Program-made: the position numbers and the translations under genes
Part shown: positions 25,188 to 33,035 of the stretch, one piece after another
Position numbering within the stretch: the stretch's first letter is position 1
How the letters are laid out: each line of letters begins with the position of its first letter
Source of the DNA: Chitinophagaceae bacterium
GTDB lineage: Bacteria > Bacteroidota > Bacteroidia > Chitinophagales > Chitinophagaceae
Reading direction: 5' to 3'
Assembly: GCA_024103425.1 (NCBI GenBank)
Contig: JAGFIS010000037.1
Span: 1 to 40,638 of the forward strand
Length of the DNA: 40,638 nt
Notes under the pieces: generated by a model
Database searches by the model: none
What the model was told of the DNA's origin: nothing
Seen by the model: only the letters and a program-made list of their open reading frames with translations

Positions 25188-25982
25188 ATGATTATTTATA
25201 AAACAAGAGAACAGGCTGAGCTGATTCGAGAGAGTTGCAAGATTGTTAATGATGCAATCGCCGAAGCTGCCAAGATGCTGGTAGCGGGTATTACTACCAT
25301 GCAGTTGGATCGCAGAATTGAAGAATACATTCGCGATTGTGGAGCATTGCCCTCGTTCAAAGGATACAGCGGCTATCCCTTTGCAAGTTGCATTTCTGTA
25401 AACGATGCTGTTGTGCACGGTTTTCCCAATGATGTACCGCTGAAAGAAGGTGATATTGTGTCGGTGGACGTTGGGGCTTTTAAGAACAATTATCATGGTG
25501 ATAGCGCTTATACTTTCATTCTCGGTGACACTGATGAGAAGGTGAAGCAGCTGGTGCGTACAACTAAAGAATCCCTTTACTTAGGTATCGAGAAGGCGGT
25601 TGCCGGGAACAGGATAGGTGACATCTCTCATGCTGTGCAACAACATACCGAAAGGCTTTTCGGATATGGTGTTGTAAGAGAATTGGTCGGCCATGGATTA
25701 GGTAATGATTTACACGAAGATCCCCAGGTGCCGAATTATGGAAAAAGAGGCAGCGGTCCGGTGATGAAAGAAGGATTAGTAATCGCCATTGAGCCTATGA
25801 TTAACCTGGGTAAGAAAGATGTTGTTACGGCTTCAGACGGGTGGACTGTACTGACAAGAGACGGTAAGCCTTCTGCACATTTTGAGCATACTGTTTACGT
25901 TCAAAAAGTAAAAGCAGATATTTTATCTTCATTTGAAACTATAGAGGCTGCAGAAAAGGGCAATCTTAATCTTTTTTCATGA
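25188..25982 (+). CDS. map: Type I methionine aminopeptidase
   Basis: Removes initiator Met from nascent proteins. 264 residues. The five metal ligands are all present: Asp94 and Asp105 (VSVDVGAFKNNYHGDSAY), His169 (VGHGLG), Glu202 (IAIEPMIN) and Glu233 (HFEHTVYV). It lies in its usual place after secY, but beyond a strong terminator, so it probably has its own promoter in or after the terminator. infA, which commonly follows map, is absent. Confidence 0.97.
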   Translation: MIIYKTREQAELIRESCKIVNDAIAEAAKMLVAGITTMQLDRRIEEYIRDCGALPSFKGYSGYPFASCISVNDAVVHGFPNDVPLKEGDIVSVDVGAFKNNYHGDSAYTFILGDTDEKVKQLVRTTKESLYLGIEKAVAGNRIGDISHAVQQHTERLFGYGVVRELVGHGLGNDLHEDPQVPNYGKRGSGPVMKEGLVIAIEPMINLGKKDVVTASDGWTVLTRDGKPSAHFEHTVYVQKVKADILSSFETIEAAEKGNLNLFS

Positions 25983-26038
25983 TCAAAGCAGGGCATCCGA
26001 AGGTATCTGTTATCGATTTGACATTTATCAATAAAAAT

Positions 26039-26068
26039 TTTCCTGAAAGTATTTTACTATTCAGGAAA
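26039..26068 (+). other. Hairpin in the leader region before the RRM gene
   Basis: TTTCCTGAA (26039-26047) and TTCAGGAAA (26060-26068) form a perfect 9-bp stem with a 12-nt loop. T-rich sequence follows only after about 6-10 nt. It could terminate map transcription or act in the 5' region of the next transcript. Confidence 0.4.
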
Positions 26069-26091
26069 GGAGTATCTTTAATTTTTAATTA

Positions 26092-26190
26092 ATGGGTTTA
26101 GTCGGTCTTCTTATGTCTGATGCTTACTTACCAATGAGTTTCTTCAGTTCATTGTTGCTTCTAATTTCATTAATAGTATTTTTTATTTAA
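26092..26190 (+). CDS. Possible 32-residue hydrophobic small protein
   Basis: ATG 26092 to TAA 26190 encodes MGLVGLLMSDAYLPMSFFSS followed by a leucine/isoleucine/phenylalanine stretch, so one membrane helix is likely. A TATCTTTA element at 26074-26081, a variant of the promoter -7 box, lies just upstream. It ends 15 nt before the RRM protein start. It could be a real small membrane protein, an upstream leader peptide or chance in an AT-rich gap; no ribosome site is visible at a normal distance. Confidence 0.25.
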   Translation: MGLVGLLMSDAYLPMSFFSSLLLLISLIVFFI

Positions 26191-26205
26191 AAGCTTTTTT
26201 TCACA

Positions 26206-26562
26206 ATGAACATTTATGTTGGTAATCTAAGTTGGTCAATGACCGACGAGGATCTTAATGAGCTGTTTGCTCAGTTTGGTACAGTATCCAGTGCAAAAAT
26301 TCTTCGCGAGAAGAACACAGGCAGAAGCAAAGGTTTCGGATTCGTTGAAATGGAAAACGAAGAAGAAGCTACTAATGCTATATCTACGCTTCATGAAACT
26401 GAAGTGCAAGGCAGGAAAATTATCGTAAACGAAAGCCAGCCCCGTCCGCAAGGAAGCGGTGGTGGTTTCAAGAAGCCCTATGGTGGTGGCCGTGGAGGTG
26501 GCGGACGCAGTGGTGGATACCGTAAACCCGGTGGATACAGCGGTGGCTACAATCGCGATTAA
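26206..26562 (+). CDS. RRM-domain RNA-binding protein with Gly-rich tail
   Basis: 118 residues. A single RNA recognition motif occupies residues 1-78, with RNP2 IYVGNL (3-8) and RNP1 KGFGFVEM (about 44-51); residues 80-118 are a Gly/Arg/Tyr tail (GGGRGGGGRSGGYRK). Such short RRM proteins are common in Bacteroidota and cyanobacteria, bind single-stranded RNA and are often induced by cold; the exact targets are unknown. Its 220-bp upstream gap contains a hairpin and a possible small ORF. A good terminator follows. Confidence 0.92.
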   Translation: MNIYVGNLSWSMTDEDLNELFAQFGTVSSAKILREKNTGRSKGFGFVEMENEEEATNAISTLHETEVQGRKIIVNESQPRPQGSGGGFKKPYGGGRGGGGRSGGYRKPGGYSGGYNRD

Positions 26563-26585
26563 CGGATACAGTTAAGATAAACCTT

Positions 26586-26627
26586 AAGTGCTTTATGATT
26601 ATTTCAGATAATTGTAAAGCACTTTTT
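26586..26627 (+). terminator. Intrinsic terminator after the RRM gene
   Basis: AAGTGCTTTA (26586-26595) pairs perfectly with TAAAGCACTT (26615-26624), followed by TTT. It lies between the convergent RRM and tatC genes. Confidence 0.8.
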
Positions 26628-26647
26628 AATTTGGAGTAACCGGGAGC

Positions 26648-27532
26648 TTATTCCCATTGCTTCTCTTCCTTCTCTTTTTCTTTTGCCACTTTCTTGCTGA
26701 GCATAATGCTGATTTCGTAAAGAAGTATGAGAGGTGCACCTACGATAACCTGGCTTATCCAGTCGGGTGAAGGAGTGATAACTGCTGCAAGAACCAGGAT
26801 ACCTACAATAGCATATCTGCGATATTTTTTAAGGAATGCAGGGGTAATGATACCGATTTTGCTTAACACAAGAACGATGATAGGCATTTCAAAGGCAAGC
26901 CCGCAGCCTAATATCAGCGATGTCAGAGTATCGATATAGTCATGCAAGGTGGGTTTGTAATCGTAAACCCCCATTGTACCAAGTTCGAAGTTTGCAAGGA
27001 AGTTGAAGGTGAACGGAGCAAGCAGAAGATACCCAAAAGCTGCACCAATAAAGAAGCAAAGAGAGACCCACCAGAAGCTTCCCTGAACATATCTGATTTC
27101 CTTCTTCGTAAGCGCAGGTTTGACAAATCTCCAGATTTCCCAAAGCAAATATGGGAATGCGAGAATAACTGCTCCCATAAACGAAATGCTTAAAGCCGAC
27201 ATGAATGGGCCACTTACAGTATCCCCCAGCAATCGTAGGTTTATAGGAGGCATACAAAGCGTATCACCTATATGCAGCCAGTGGCTTAGGTTACAGAGTG
27301 CTTTGTAGCTGAAGAAATCTTTGTTCGCAGGAGCAAAAATAACTTTGTCGAATACCCAATCGACATTAATAAAAAGAACAACAGCCAGGATAACGAGGAC
27401 AATAGCAGAGCGCACAAGGTGCCATCGCAATACTTCCAGGTGCTCTACAAAGGTCATCTCTGCGCCATCAGAGTCCGCGCTCCCACGAATCTTTTTAAAA
27501 AAAGCTTTACGCTCGTCTTTTGTGTTAGGCAA
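26648..27532 (-). CDS. tatC: Sec-independent protein translocase TatC
   Basis: 294 residues, six membrane helices; the signal-peptide receptor of the twin-arginine pathway in the inner membrane. FVEHLEVLRWHL, the family's N-terminal box, starts near residue 28; SFMGAVILAFPYLLWEIWRF and TPSPDWISQ are further signatures. The given start is a TTG at 27532, just after promoter-like TATATTTG; a later ATG at 27457 (MTFVEHL) is the alternative start. The loop between helices 1 and 2 is larger than in E. coli. No tatA is adjacent. Confidence 0.94.
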   Translation of the reverse strand: MPNTKDERKAFFKKIRGSADSDGAEMTFVEHLEVLRWHLVRSAIVLVILAVVLFINVDWVFDKVIFAPANKDFFSYKALCNLSHWLHIGDTLCMPPINLRLLGDTVSGPFMSALSISFMGAVILAFPYLLWEIWRFVKPALTKKEIRYVQGSFWWVSLCFFIGAAFGYLLLAPFTFNFLANFELGTMGVYDYKPTLHDYIDTLTSLILGCGLAFEMPIIVLVLSKIGIITPAFLKKYRRYAIVGILVLAAVITPSPDWISQVIVGAPLILLYEISIMLSKKVAKEKEKEEKQWE

Positions 27533-27554
27533 AAGTTTCTTTTATTAATTTGTG

Positions 27555-27562
27555 CAAATATA
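27555..27562 (-). promoter_or_regulatory. -7 element of tatC
   Basis: TATATTTG on the - strand, followed by CAC, would start transcription near 27549 and leave about 16 nt to the TTG start at 27532. No exact TTG is found 20 nt further upstream, only TTTC. Confidence 0.45.
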
Positions 27563-27625
27563 ATTTAAGTAAGAAGGAAACTGAATTTCAATTAAATCAA
27601 AATATCTTTAAACACGCGAAATGAT

Positions 27626-28135
27626 ATGAATGGGCAGAGGCCTCAAATAAAGATTGAAAAGAACGGAACAGATAAGGTATTAGAATATACCGGTTGGGCT
27701 TTCCTGATTCTCTGCTGGATTTATGTTTTTATGACTTTCGGCCAATTACCGGAGGCCATTCCCACCCATTTCGGAATTAGTGGAGAGCCCGATGGTTATG
27801 GAAGCCGTAATATGATTTTTTTGTTACCGGCCATTGCGACCGTTTTATTTATCGGGCTTACGGTGTTAACCCGCTTTCCTCATAAGTTCAACTATCTGTC
27901 GCGCATTACTGAACAAAATGCAATAACCCGGTACACGTTTGCTGTCAGACTAATCAGATTCCTAAAATGGGCAATAGTTGTGTTGTTTACATTTATTACT
28001 TATCAGACTATTGAAACAGCAAAGGGTAGAAGTACAGGAATGGGCGAATGGTTTGTGCCATTAGTGGTTATGGGTTTCGGTGTGTTTTTTCTGCTGATTT
28101 TAATATTTGGCCGAAGCATAACACCCACTGAATAG
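27626..28135 (+). CDS. DUF1648-domain membrane protein
   Basis: 169 residues with four hydrophobic segments at about 20-38, 63-83, 110-128 and 143-163. The DUF1648 signature is the first loop, LPEAIPTHFGISGEPDGYGS, residues 42-61. DUF1648 occurs in SdpI-like immunity proteins and in regulators of membrane enzymes, but no specific function is assigned here. Divergent from tatC; TATCTTTA at 27603-27610 may be its -7 element. Confidence 0.85.
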   Translation: MNGQRPQIKIEKNGTDKVLEYTGWAFLILCWIYVFMTFGQLPEAIPTHFGISGEPDGYGSRNMIFLLPAIATVLFIGLTVLTRFPHKFNYLSRITEQNAITRYTFAVRLIRFLKWAIVVLFTFITYQTIETAKGRSTGMGEWFVPLVVMGFGVFFLLILIFGRSITPTE

Positions 28136-28158
28136 ATTCAGAGATTAACGCGGTTTTT

Positions 28159-28848
28159 TTACTGATAAGAGATAGACTGTATGCCCGGCTTATCTTTTAT
28201 GTCATCAGCAAGGCGCAGGAGTTGTTCGTTTTTACCGGTGAGATTAATTTCCAAGATGTAATTATTTTTTGAATTCTTTTCGGTAATCCGGTTGATTTTC
28301 ATTTCAATGAGATTCATCCCGGCAGAGTTCATTGTCTCTTCAAGGGAGGTCAGAGAAAACTCCGTTGGTATCAGTTTAATGCTCAGAGAATGTGTTTGGA
28401 TTTCAGAAATCTTGAAGATTCTCCTCTCGATGGGTTTCATCAAAGCGAGGATAATCAACACTAACACAGTGGTAGCACCTGCTGCGAAATACATTCCTCC
28501 GCCAACTGCCAGACCAATTCCTGCTACAGCCCAAAGTGCTGCAGCTGTTGTCAGCCCACGCAGTACTTCCTTGCGCCAAAAAAAAATTGTGCCTGCTCCT
28601 AAAAAGCCGATGCCGCTCACCACCTGAGCTGCAACCCTGGACGGATCCAGTTCAACATGTGGCTGTCCCAATACCTCAGCAAAGCCATATGCAGACACCA
28701 TCATGATTAGTGCCGAACCGACACAGACAAGCATGTGAGTCCTTAACCCCGCAACCCAATTCAACCTCTCGCGTTCCAATCCGACTACACTCCCCATCAG
28801 GGCAGCAAGGAGTAATCTGAGCAGTATTTCCTGGAAAGAGAGAAGCAT
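28159..28848 (-). CDS. MgtC/SapB-family membrane protein
   Basis: 229 residues. The N-terminal half has four or five membrane helices with the family signatures GSVVGLERERLN (about 19-30) and DPSRVAAQVVSGIGFLGAG; the C-terminal part (about 150-229) is a soluble ACT-like domain. MgtC proteins influence Mg2+ adaptation and, in Salmonella, inhibit the F-type ATPase. It starts 25 nt after the response-regulator stop on the same strand, so it is probably the third gene of that operon, although a separate promoter cannot be excluded. Confidence 0.88.
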   Translation of the reverse strand: MLLSFQEILLRLLLAALMGSVVGLERERLNWVAGLRTHMLVCVGSALIMMVSAYGFAEVLGQPHVELDPSRVAAQVVSGIGFLGAGTIFFWRKEVLRGLTTAAALWAVAGIGLAVGGGMYFAAGATTVLVLIILALMKPIERRIFKISEIQTHSLSIKLIPTEFSLTSLEETMNSAGMNLIEMKINRITEKNSKNNYILEINLTGKNEQLLRLADDIKDKPGIQSISYQ

Positions 28849-28873
28849 GGCTGACTTTTTTAAATATCGGGTG

Positions 28874-29617
28874 TTAATTTAATGCTCTGATGAAATCATC
28901 CTTTCTTCTGCGGGATACATCAAGTATTGCGCCATTTGAAAGCACGACCTGTCCGCCATCACCACGAACATACTTTTTCAGATGATTCAGGTTGATAAGG
29001 TATGAATGGTGTACTCTGAAGAAACTATATGGAGAGAGCAACTCATCAAACTCCTTCAACAGGCGGGTTACCAACAATACTTTTCCGTTTTCGAGATGCA
29101 AACGGCTGTAGTTTGAACTCGATTCGATGTAGATGATTTCTTTAATCTGATAGAATTCTATCCCTTCGGTCGTGTTGATGGATATTCTGTCTTCCTGCGA
29201 TAAAGTGCCTGAAAGACTCTTCTTTAATACATCCAGCCTCTGCTGAGTATTACCTCCCCTGTTTTCAATAAGCCTGTTGATCGTAGCCTGAAGTTCTGAA
29301 ACGTCAATAGGTTTTAACAGGTAATCGAAGGCGCTGATTCTAATGGCATCAATTGCATAATGGTTATAGGCTGTAGTGAAGACGATATCGAACTGTCTGT
29401 CGGTAATTGATTCCAATAGTTTGAATCCGTTGACTCGAGGCATTTCGATATCGAGAAATAGCAGATCAAACTTCTGCGAATTGATGATTTGTGCAGCCAA
29501 CTCCGGCTTCTGTATGGTGGCAATTATTTCCAGGTCAGGACAGAATTCTCGAATTTTGTGCTCCAGGTTTTGCAAGCTGGGCAACTCGTCATCAACTATT
29601 ATGGTCTTTAGCTTCAT
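28874..29617 (-). CDS. LytTR-family response regulator
   Basis: 247 residues. The receiver domain (1-120) has Asp9/Asp10 and the phosphoacceptor Asp56 in LLFLDIEMP, with KPID as the conserved Lys. The LytTR DNA-binding domain occupies about 140-247 (EIIYIESSSNYSRLHLENG, FFRVHHSYLINLNHLKK). It starts 26 nt inside the 3' end of the histidine kinase gene, with AAAAGGAA as ribosome site, so both partners are translated in a fixed ratio. It likely activates genes by binding paired direct repeats; the targets are unknown, possibly including the adjacent mgtC-like gene. Confidence 0.95.
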   Translation of the reverse strand: MKLKTIIVDDELPSLQNLEHKIREFCPDLEIIATIQKPELAAQIINSQKFDLLFLDIEMPRVNGFKLLESITDRQFDIVFTTAYNHYAIDAIRISAFDYLLKPIDVSELQATINRLIENRGGNTQQRLDVLKKSLSGTLSQEDRISINTTEGIEFYQIKEIIYIESSSNYSRLHLENGKVLLVTRLLKEFDELLSPYSFFRVHHSYLINLNHLKKYVRGDGGQVVLSNGAILDVSRRRKDDFIRALN

Positions 29618-31484
29618 AGAGAGTTCCTTTTAATATTTCTCCAATCTGAATCTTCAACACGACTTTTGTCCCTGTCGGTTCATCATCGTGATAAAGATCG
29701 TGAATTTCAATTTCTGATTTTGTTTTTAGGCGCTGGCTGTAAATATCAAGTTTATCCTGAGTAAGCCGTAATCCCATACTCTTATGTTCGGCGTTTTTAT
29801 TCATACGGTATTTGGAAGATTGCTTTCTGCCGATACCGTTATCTTCCACGACAAAGTGAATATAATCATTCTCGATAAATGCATTTATAGATAGTTTAAG
29901 GTCAGTGCGCTCGCTGGGTCCCATTCCGTGTAGTATCGCATTTTCTACATAAGGTTGCAGGAATAATGGCGGCACCTGGAATTCGGGATCGAGAAGGCGA
30001 GGGTCAATTTCTGTAGTGAAATTAAATTTATTATTGAACCTGAGCCTCTCTAACTCAACATAGATTTTTGTTGCCGCAAAATCTTTCTCAAACGGAATGG
30101 TATCAGAATTACTTCCTTCTAAAATCATTCGTATAAGAGCTGAAAATTTATTGAGGTAGCGGCTTGCCGAGACCCGGTCATTCTTTATTACGAAGTTCTC
30201 AATGCTGTTGAGACAATTGAAAATAAAATGCGGATTCATCTGGGCTTTTAAGGATTCCATCTGAACCTGAAGTATTTTTTTCTCGTACTCTGAGATCTGC
30301 CTTCTTCTGGATGCTTTCTGATTTTTGTAAAAGAAAAAGGCAGTGGTAGCCAGTAATCCGAATAGTATCCACCCGCTGATAAGCAGCAAATTCTTTGAGG
30401 CAATTTCAGATTTCTGTATAGCTGCAATTTGTTTCAACTTTTCATTTTCTATTTCCTGGCTGCGAATTCTCCAGTCAGACTCCCTGATAATCATACTCCT
30501 CCTGTTGTTATCCGAGAAAATGGAGTCGTTGGTTATTCTGTAGATGTTCAGGTATCTGATTGCAGAGTCTATCCGTTTTTCTTTTTGATAGTATTCCATC
30601 AGCAGTTTGGCAGCCAGGCTTTTACCTCTTGTGTAGCGGGTCTGTATGGCAAGTGCATAGGCACTGTCGAGGTAGATTAGTTTTTGTTTGCCGGAGATAT
30701 TTTTTAAGTATTCAGCTTTTGCGCGGTAGATGTTAGAGGAACTTCTGAACCTTTTATCGGCCAGCGCTCCCATCATAGCCTTGTCAAAATATTTCCGGGC
30801 TGCTTCCATATTTCCTTTATGGGATTCGATTATACCATAGCTATTATTATAAATACTGAATACAGCATCATCTCCAATGATTAATCCGTATTTATATCCA
30901 CTGTCTAACCGCTTTTTTGCAATATCAAATTTCTTCTCTGCAATATCGCATTGTGCCAGGAGTTCATAGTTCAGTGCGATACCTCGCCAGGCACTCAGCT
31001 TTTTATTAATTGCGATTGCCTGAGATGTGTATTCCCTGCATTTTTCGTAATTATTGACCTGATAAAAATTGTCGCCGATATTGTTCAACGCCATAGCTTT
31101 CAGCCTCTCTGAATTTGAAGAGTCTGCATATTGAATAGATTTCAAATATGCCTGAATGCCTGCGTCGTAGTTGGCGGAACTTGATGTCAACAGTCCTAGA
31201 TTAAATTGAGCCAGGGCTTTTCCATATGAAAAGTTCCTTTCGTTGCTGAGCGTGTTTACTTTTTCATAATACTCAAAAGCTTTCTGTACATCTCTCTCAA
31301 TGTAACTGTAACTTAGACGATGCAGTGTAAGTATATATTGCGAGTCAATTGTCGGGTTGTCGATTATCCATTTCTCAAGACTGTCAATTTTATTCCATTG
31401 AGCAAAGGTTTCCCTTGGCAAAAAGGCTGTAATTACTATCAGTAAATACACTAAGAAAAATCTTGAGAATGTCCCCGGTTTCAT
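29592..31484 (-). CDS. LytS-type histidine kinase with periplasmic TPR sensor
   Basis: 630 residues. A signal peptide or first helix (about 8-27) is followed by a TPR-rich sensor region (about 40-335), a short coiled segment, one membrane helix (about 366-386) and a cytoplasmic His_kinase domain with the phosphorylated His419 in QMNPHFIFNCLNS. The HATPase has an N box around Asn515 (PYVENAILHG) and G1 box DNGIG at 548-552. Protein-protein sensing through the TPRs is likely; no ligand can be named. Partner regulator overlaps the 3' end. Confidence 0.95.
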   Translation of the reverse strand: MKPGTFSRFFLVYLLIVITAFLPRETFAQWNKIDSLEKWIIDNPTIDSQYILTLHRLSYSYIERDVQKAFEYYEKVNTLSNERNFSYGKALAQFNLGLLTSSSANYDAGIQAYLKSIQYADSSNSERLKAMALNNIGDNFYQVNNYEKCREYTSQAIAINKKLSAWRGIALNYELLAQCDIAEKKFDIAKKRLDSGYKYGLIIGDDAVFSIYNNSYGIIESHKGNMEAARKYFDKAMMGALADKRFRSSSNIYRAKAEYLKNISGKQKLIYLDSAYALAIQTRYTRGKSLAAKLLMEYYQKEKRIDSAIRYLNIYRITNDSIFSDNNRRSMIIRESDWRIRSQEIENEKLKQIAAIQKSEIASKNLLLISGWILFGLLATTAFFFYKNQKASRRRQISEYEKKILQVQMESLKAQMNPHFIFNCLNSIENFVIKNDRVSASRYLNKFSALIRMILEGSNSDTIPFEKDFAATKIYVELERLRFNNKFNFTTEIDPRLLDPEFQVPPLFLQPYVENAILHGMGPSERTDLKLSINAFIENDYIHFVVEDNGIGRKQSSKYRMNKNAEHKSMGLRLTQDKLDIYSQRLKTKSEIEIHDLYHDDEPTGTKVVLKIQIGEILKGTLYEAKDHNS

Positions 31485-31519
31485 TATCTTAAAATTACCG
31501 TATTTCTTCCAAATACCTT

Positions 31520-31612
31520 CTAGTAACGAATTTTTCTAATGGCATTGTATAGTTGAATATAATCTCTCTTTTGCGAACCTAAATACGGTTGCTGTTTGCC
31601 GTTAAACTTCAT
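31520..31612 (-). CDS. Possible 30-residue basic small protein after waaA
   Basis: ATG 31612 to TAG 31520 encodes MKFNGKQQPYLGSQKRDYIQ followed by LYNAIRKIRY. The composition (Lys/Arg/Tyr/Gln, few rare residues) looks like real protein. The frame continues upstream without a stop as far as the waaA stop TAG, adding IYKAATVE, so it is also the exact in-frame continuation of waaA beyond its stop. It could be a small gene at the end of the waaA transcript, a remnant, or chance. Confidence 0.3.
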   Translation of the reverse strand: MKFNGKQQPYLGSQKRDYIQLYNAIRKIRY

Positions 31613-31636
31613 CTCTACAGTAGCTGCCTTATAAAT

Positions 31637-32890
31637 CTAGCCTAGAAGTTTTTGTTCTCTGATATAGCAGACGATTTTGTCTGCTGCTCCTGCATTTTTG
31701 TAAATATATGTACGGGCGGCATTTCCTGTTTTATTAAGTAAATCCTTGTTGCTAAGCAGATTGTCTACCGTGTGTTCAAGCTCAAGAGCCGTAGTGATCG
31801 TAATTGCACCACCTGTATCTATCATTTCTTCGGCTTCAAAATTTTTGTAGAAAACAGGTCCGAAGATTACCGGTTTTCCATAGACGGCAGCTTCCAAAAT
31901 ATTATGCAACCCTGAATCTCCAAACCCACCGCCGACATAGGTGATGTCTGCATAATGATACAGCTTTGAAAGCATCCCGATATTATCAATAACCAGACAA
32001 TTTATTTCGTCCGGGGCTTCTTTCCCGTCTCTCAGCTCAGAGTAAGCGATACTATTGGTAAACCGTTCCTTAACATTGCGGATATGAGACGAATCAATTT
32101 CGTGGGGAGCAACAATAAAACGGATGTCTTTATTTTTATTGATGTAGTGTGCCCATACTTCCTCATCCTCTTCCCAGGTGCTTCCACAGACTATGATGGT
32201 TTTATTTCGACAAAATTTTTCAATTGTTGGAATAGGAGCGAAGCCTTCAGCTATCTCAATCACTCTGTCACAACGGGTATCGCCTGACATGCTAATGCGG
32301 CTCTTATCAACAAGAGTTGACAGATATCTTCTTGACGAATCATTCTGGACAAAAAAGTGAGTGAACGCGTCCAGCATTTCCCTGTAAAGGCCTCCATACC
32401 ATTTGAAGAAAGGCTGGTTTCGCCTGTAGATCCCGGAAACCATAATCAGGGGTATATTTCTCTTTTGGATACCTTTTAAAAAAAAGTACCAATATTCGTA
32501 TTTTACCCAGAGAACGAGAGACGGTCGCACCAGGTGCATCCATTGCTGGACATTGAGAAGCGAGTCTAATGGCAGATAGTAAACGTGTGGAAATTCATTC
32601 TTCTTCTTGATCACTTCGTATCCCGAGGGAGAAAAGAAACTGATGACCGGGGTGATATCCGGGTGCTCATTCAGGATTTTTCTCAGCACAGGTTTCCCTT
32701 GTTCATATTCACCCAGGCTGGCTGCATGCATCCATACGATTCTGCCTTCAACGTGCTTCAAATCTTTCTTGATTTTTGGAAAAAGCAGCACTCTTCCCTT
32801 GATCCAAAGTCGTGCTTTTTTATTGAAAAAGGAAGCCAGGTAGAAACCTGCGCGCATAAGCCAGAGAAAAATGTGGTAAAACAGTTTCAA
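31637..32890 (-). CDS. waaA: 3-deoxy-D-manno-octulosonic acid transferase
   Basis: Adds Kdo from CMP-Kdo to lipid A precursor at the inner-membrane surface. 417 residues; an N-terminal membrane anchor (about 4-22), the GT30 N-terminal box MHAASLGEYEQG (54-65, Glu61 the expected catalytic base), CGSTWEEDE, and the C-terminal donor site GFGDSGLHNILEAAVYGKP. Full length. Divergent from the sugar cluster; TAGTTTTG at 32917-32910 may be the -7 element. Presence supports an LPS-making outer membrane. Confidence 0.96.
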   Translation of the reverse strand: MKLFYHIFLWLMRAGFYLASFFNKKARLWIKGRVLLFPKIKKDLKHVEGRIVWMHAASLGEYEQGKPVLRKILNEHPDITPVISFFSPSGYEVIKKKNEFPHVYYLPLDSLLNVQQWMHLVRPSLVLWVKYEYWYFFLKGIQKRNIPLIMVSGIYRRNQPFFKWYGGLYREMLDAFTHFFVQNDSSRRYLSTLVDKSRISMSGDTRCDRVIEIAEGFAPIPTIEKFCRNKTIIVCGSTWEEDEEVWAHYINKNKDIRFIVAPHEIDSSHIRNVKERFTNSIAYSELRDGKEAPDEINCLVIDNIGMLSKLYHYADITYVGGGFGDSGLHNILEAAVYGKPVIFGPVFYKNFEAEEMIDTGGAITITTALELEHTVDNLLSNKDLLNKTGNAARTYIYKNAGAADKIVCYIREQKLLG

Positions 32891-33006
32891 TTGCTGTTAT
32901 GATTTATAACAAAACTAATAGCTTTCGGTCAATTGCCTGTAATTAACGACTGTTTATCAAACTGTGAATAATGGAAAATGGGCAGGGGTAATTGCGGTGT
33001 GTCCTG

Positions 33007-33014
33007 TATCTTTG
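33007..33014 (+). promoter_or_regulatory. -7 element of the sugar-nucleotide cluster
   Basis: TATCTTTG followed by CAGCCC, 22 nt before the ATG at 33036. A TTG is present only 12 nt upstream, not at the ideal distance. Its position argues for the 33036 start over in-frame codons before it. Confidence 0.5.
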
Positions 33015-33035
33015 CAGCCCAAAAAATTTGTTCTG

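Noticed and set aside
25983..26205. infA or rpmJ hidden in the gap after map
   Set aside because: All frames were read; neither the basic four-Cys L36 pattern nor an IF-1 S1 fold is present.
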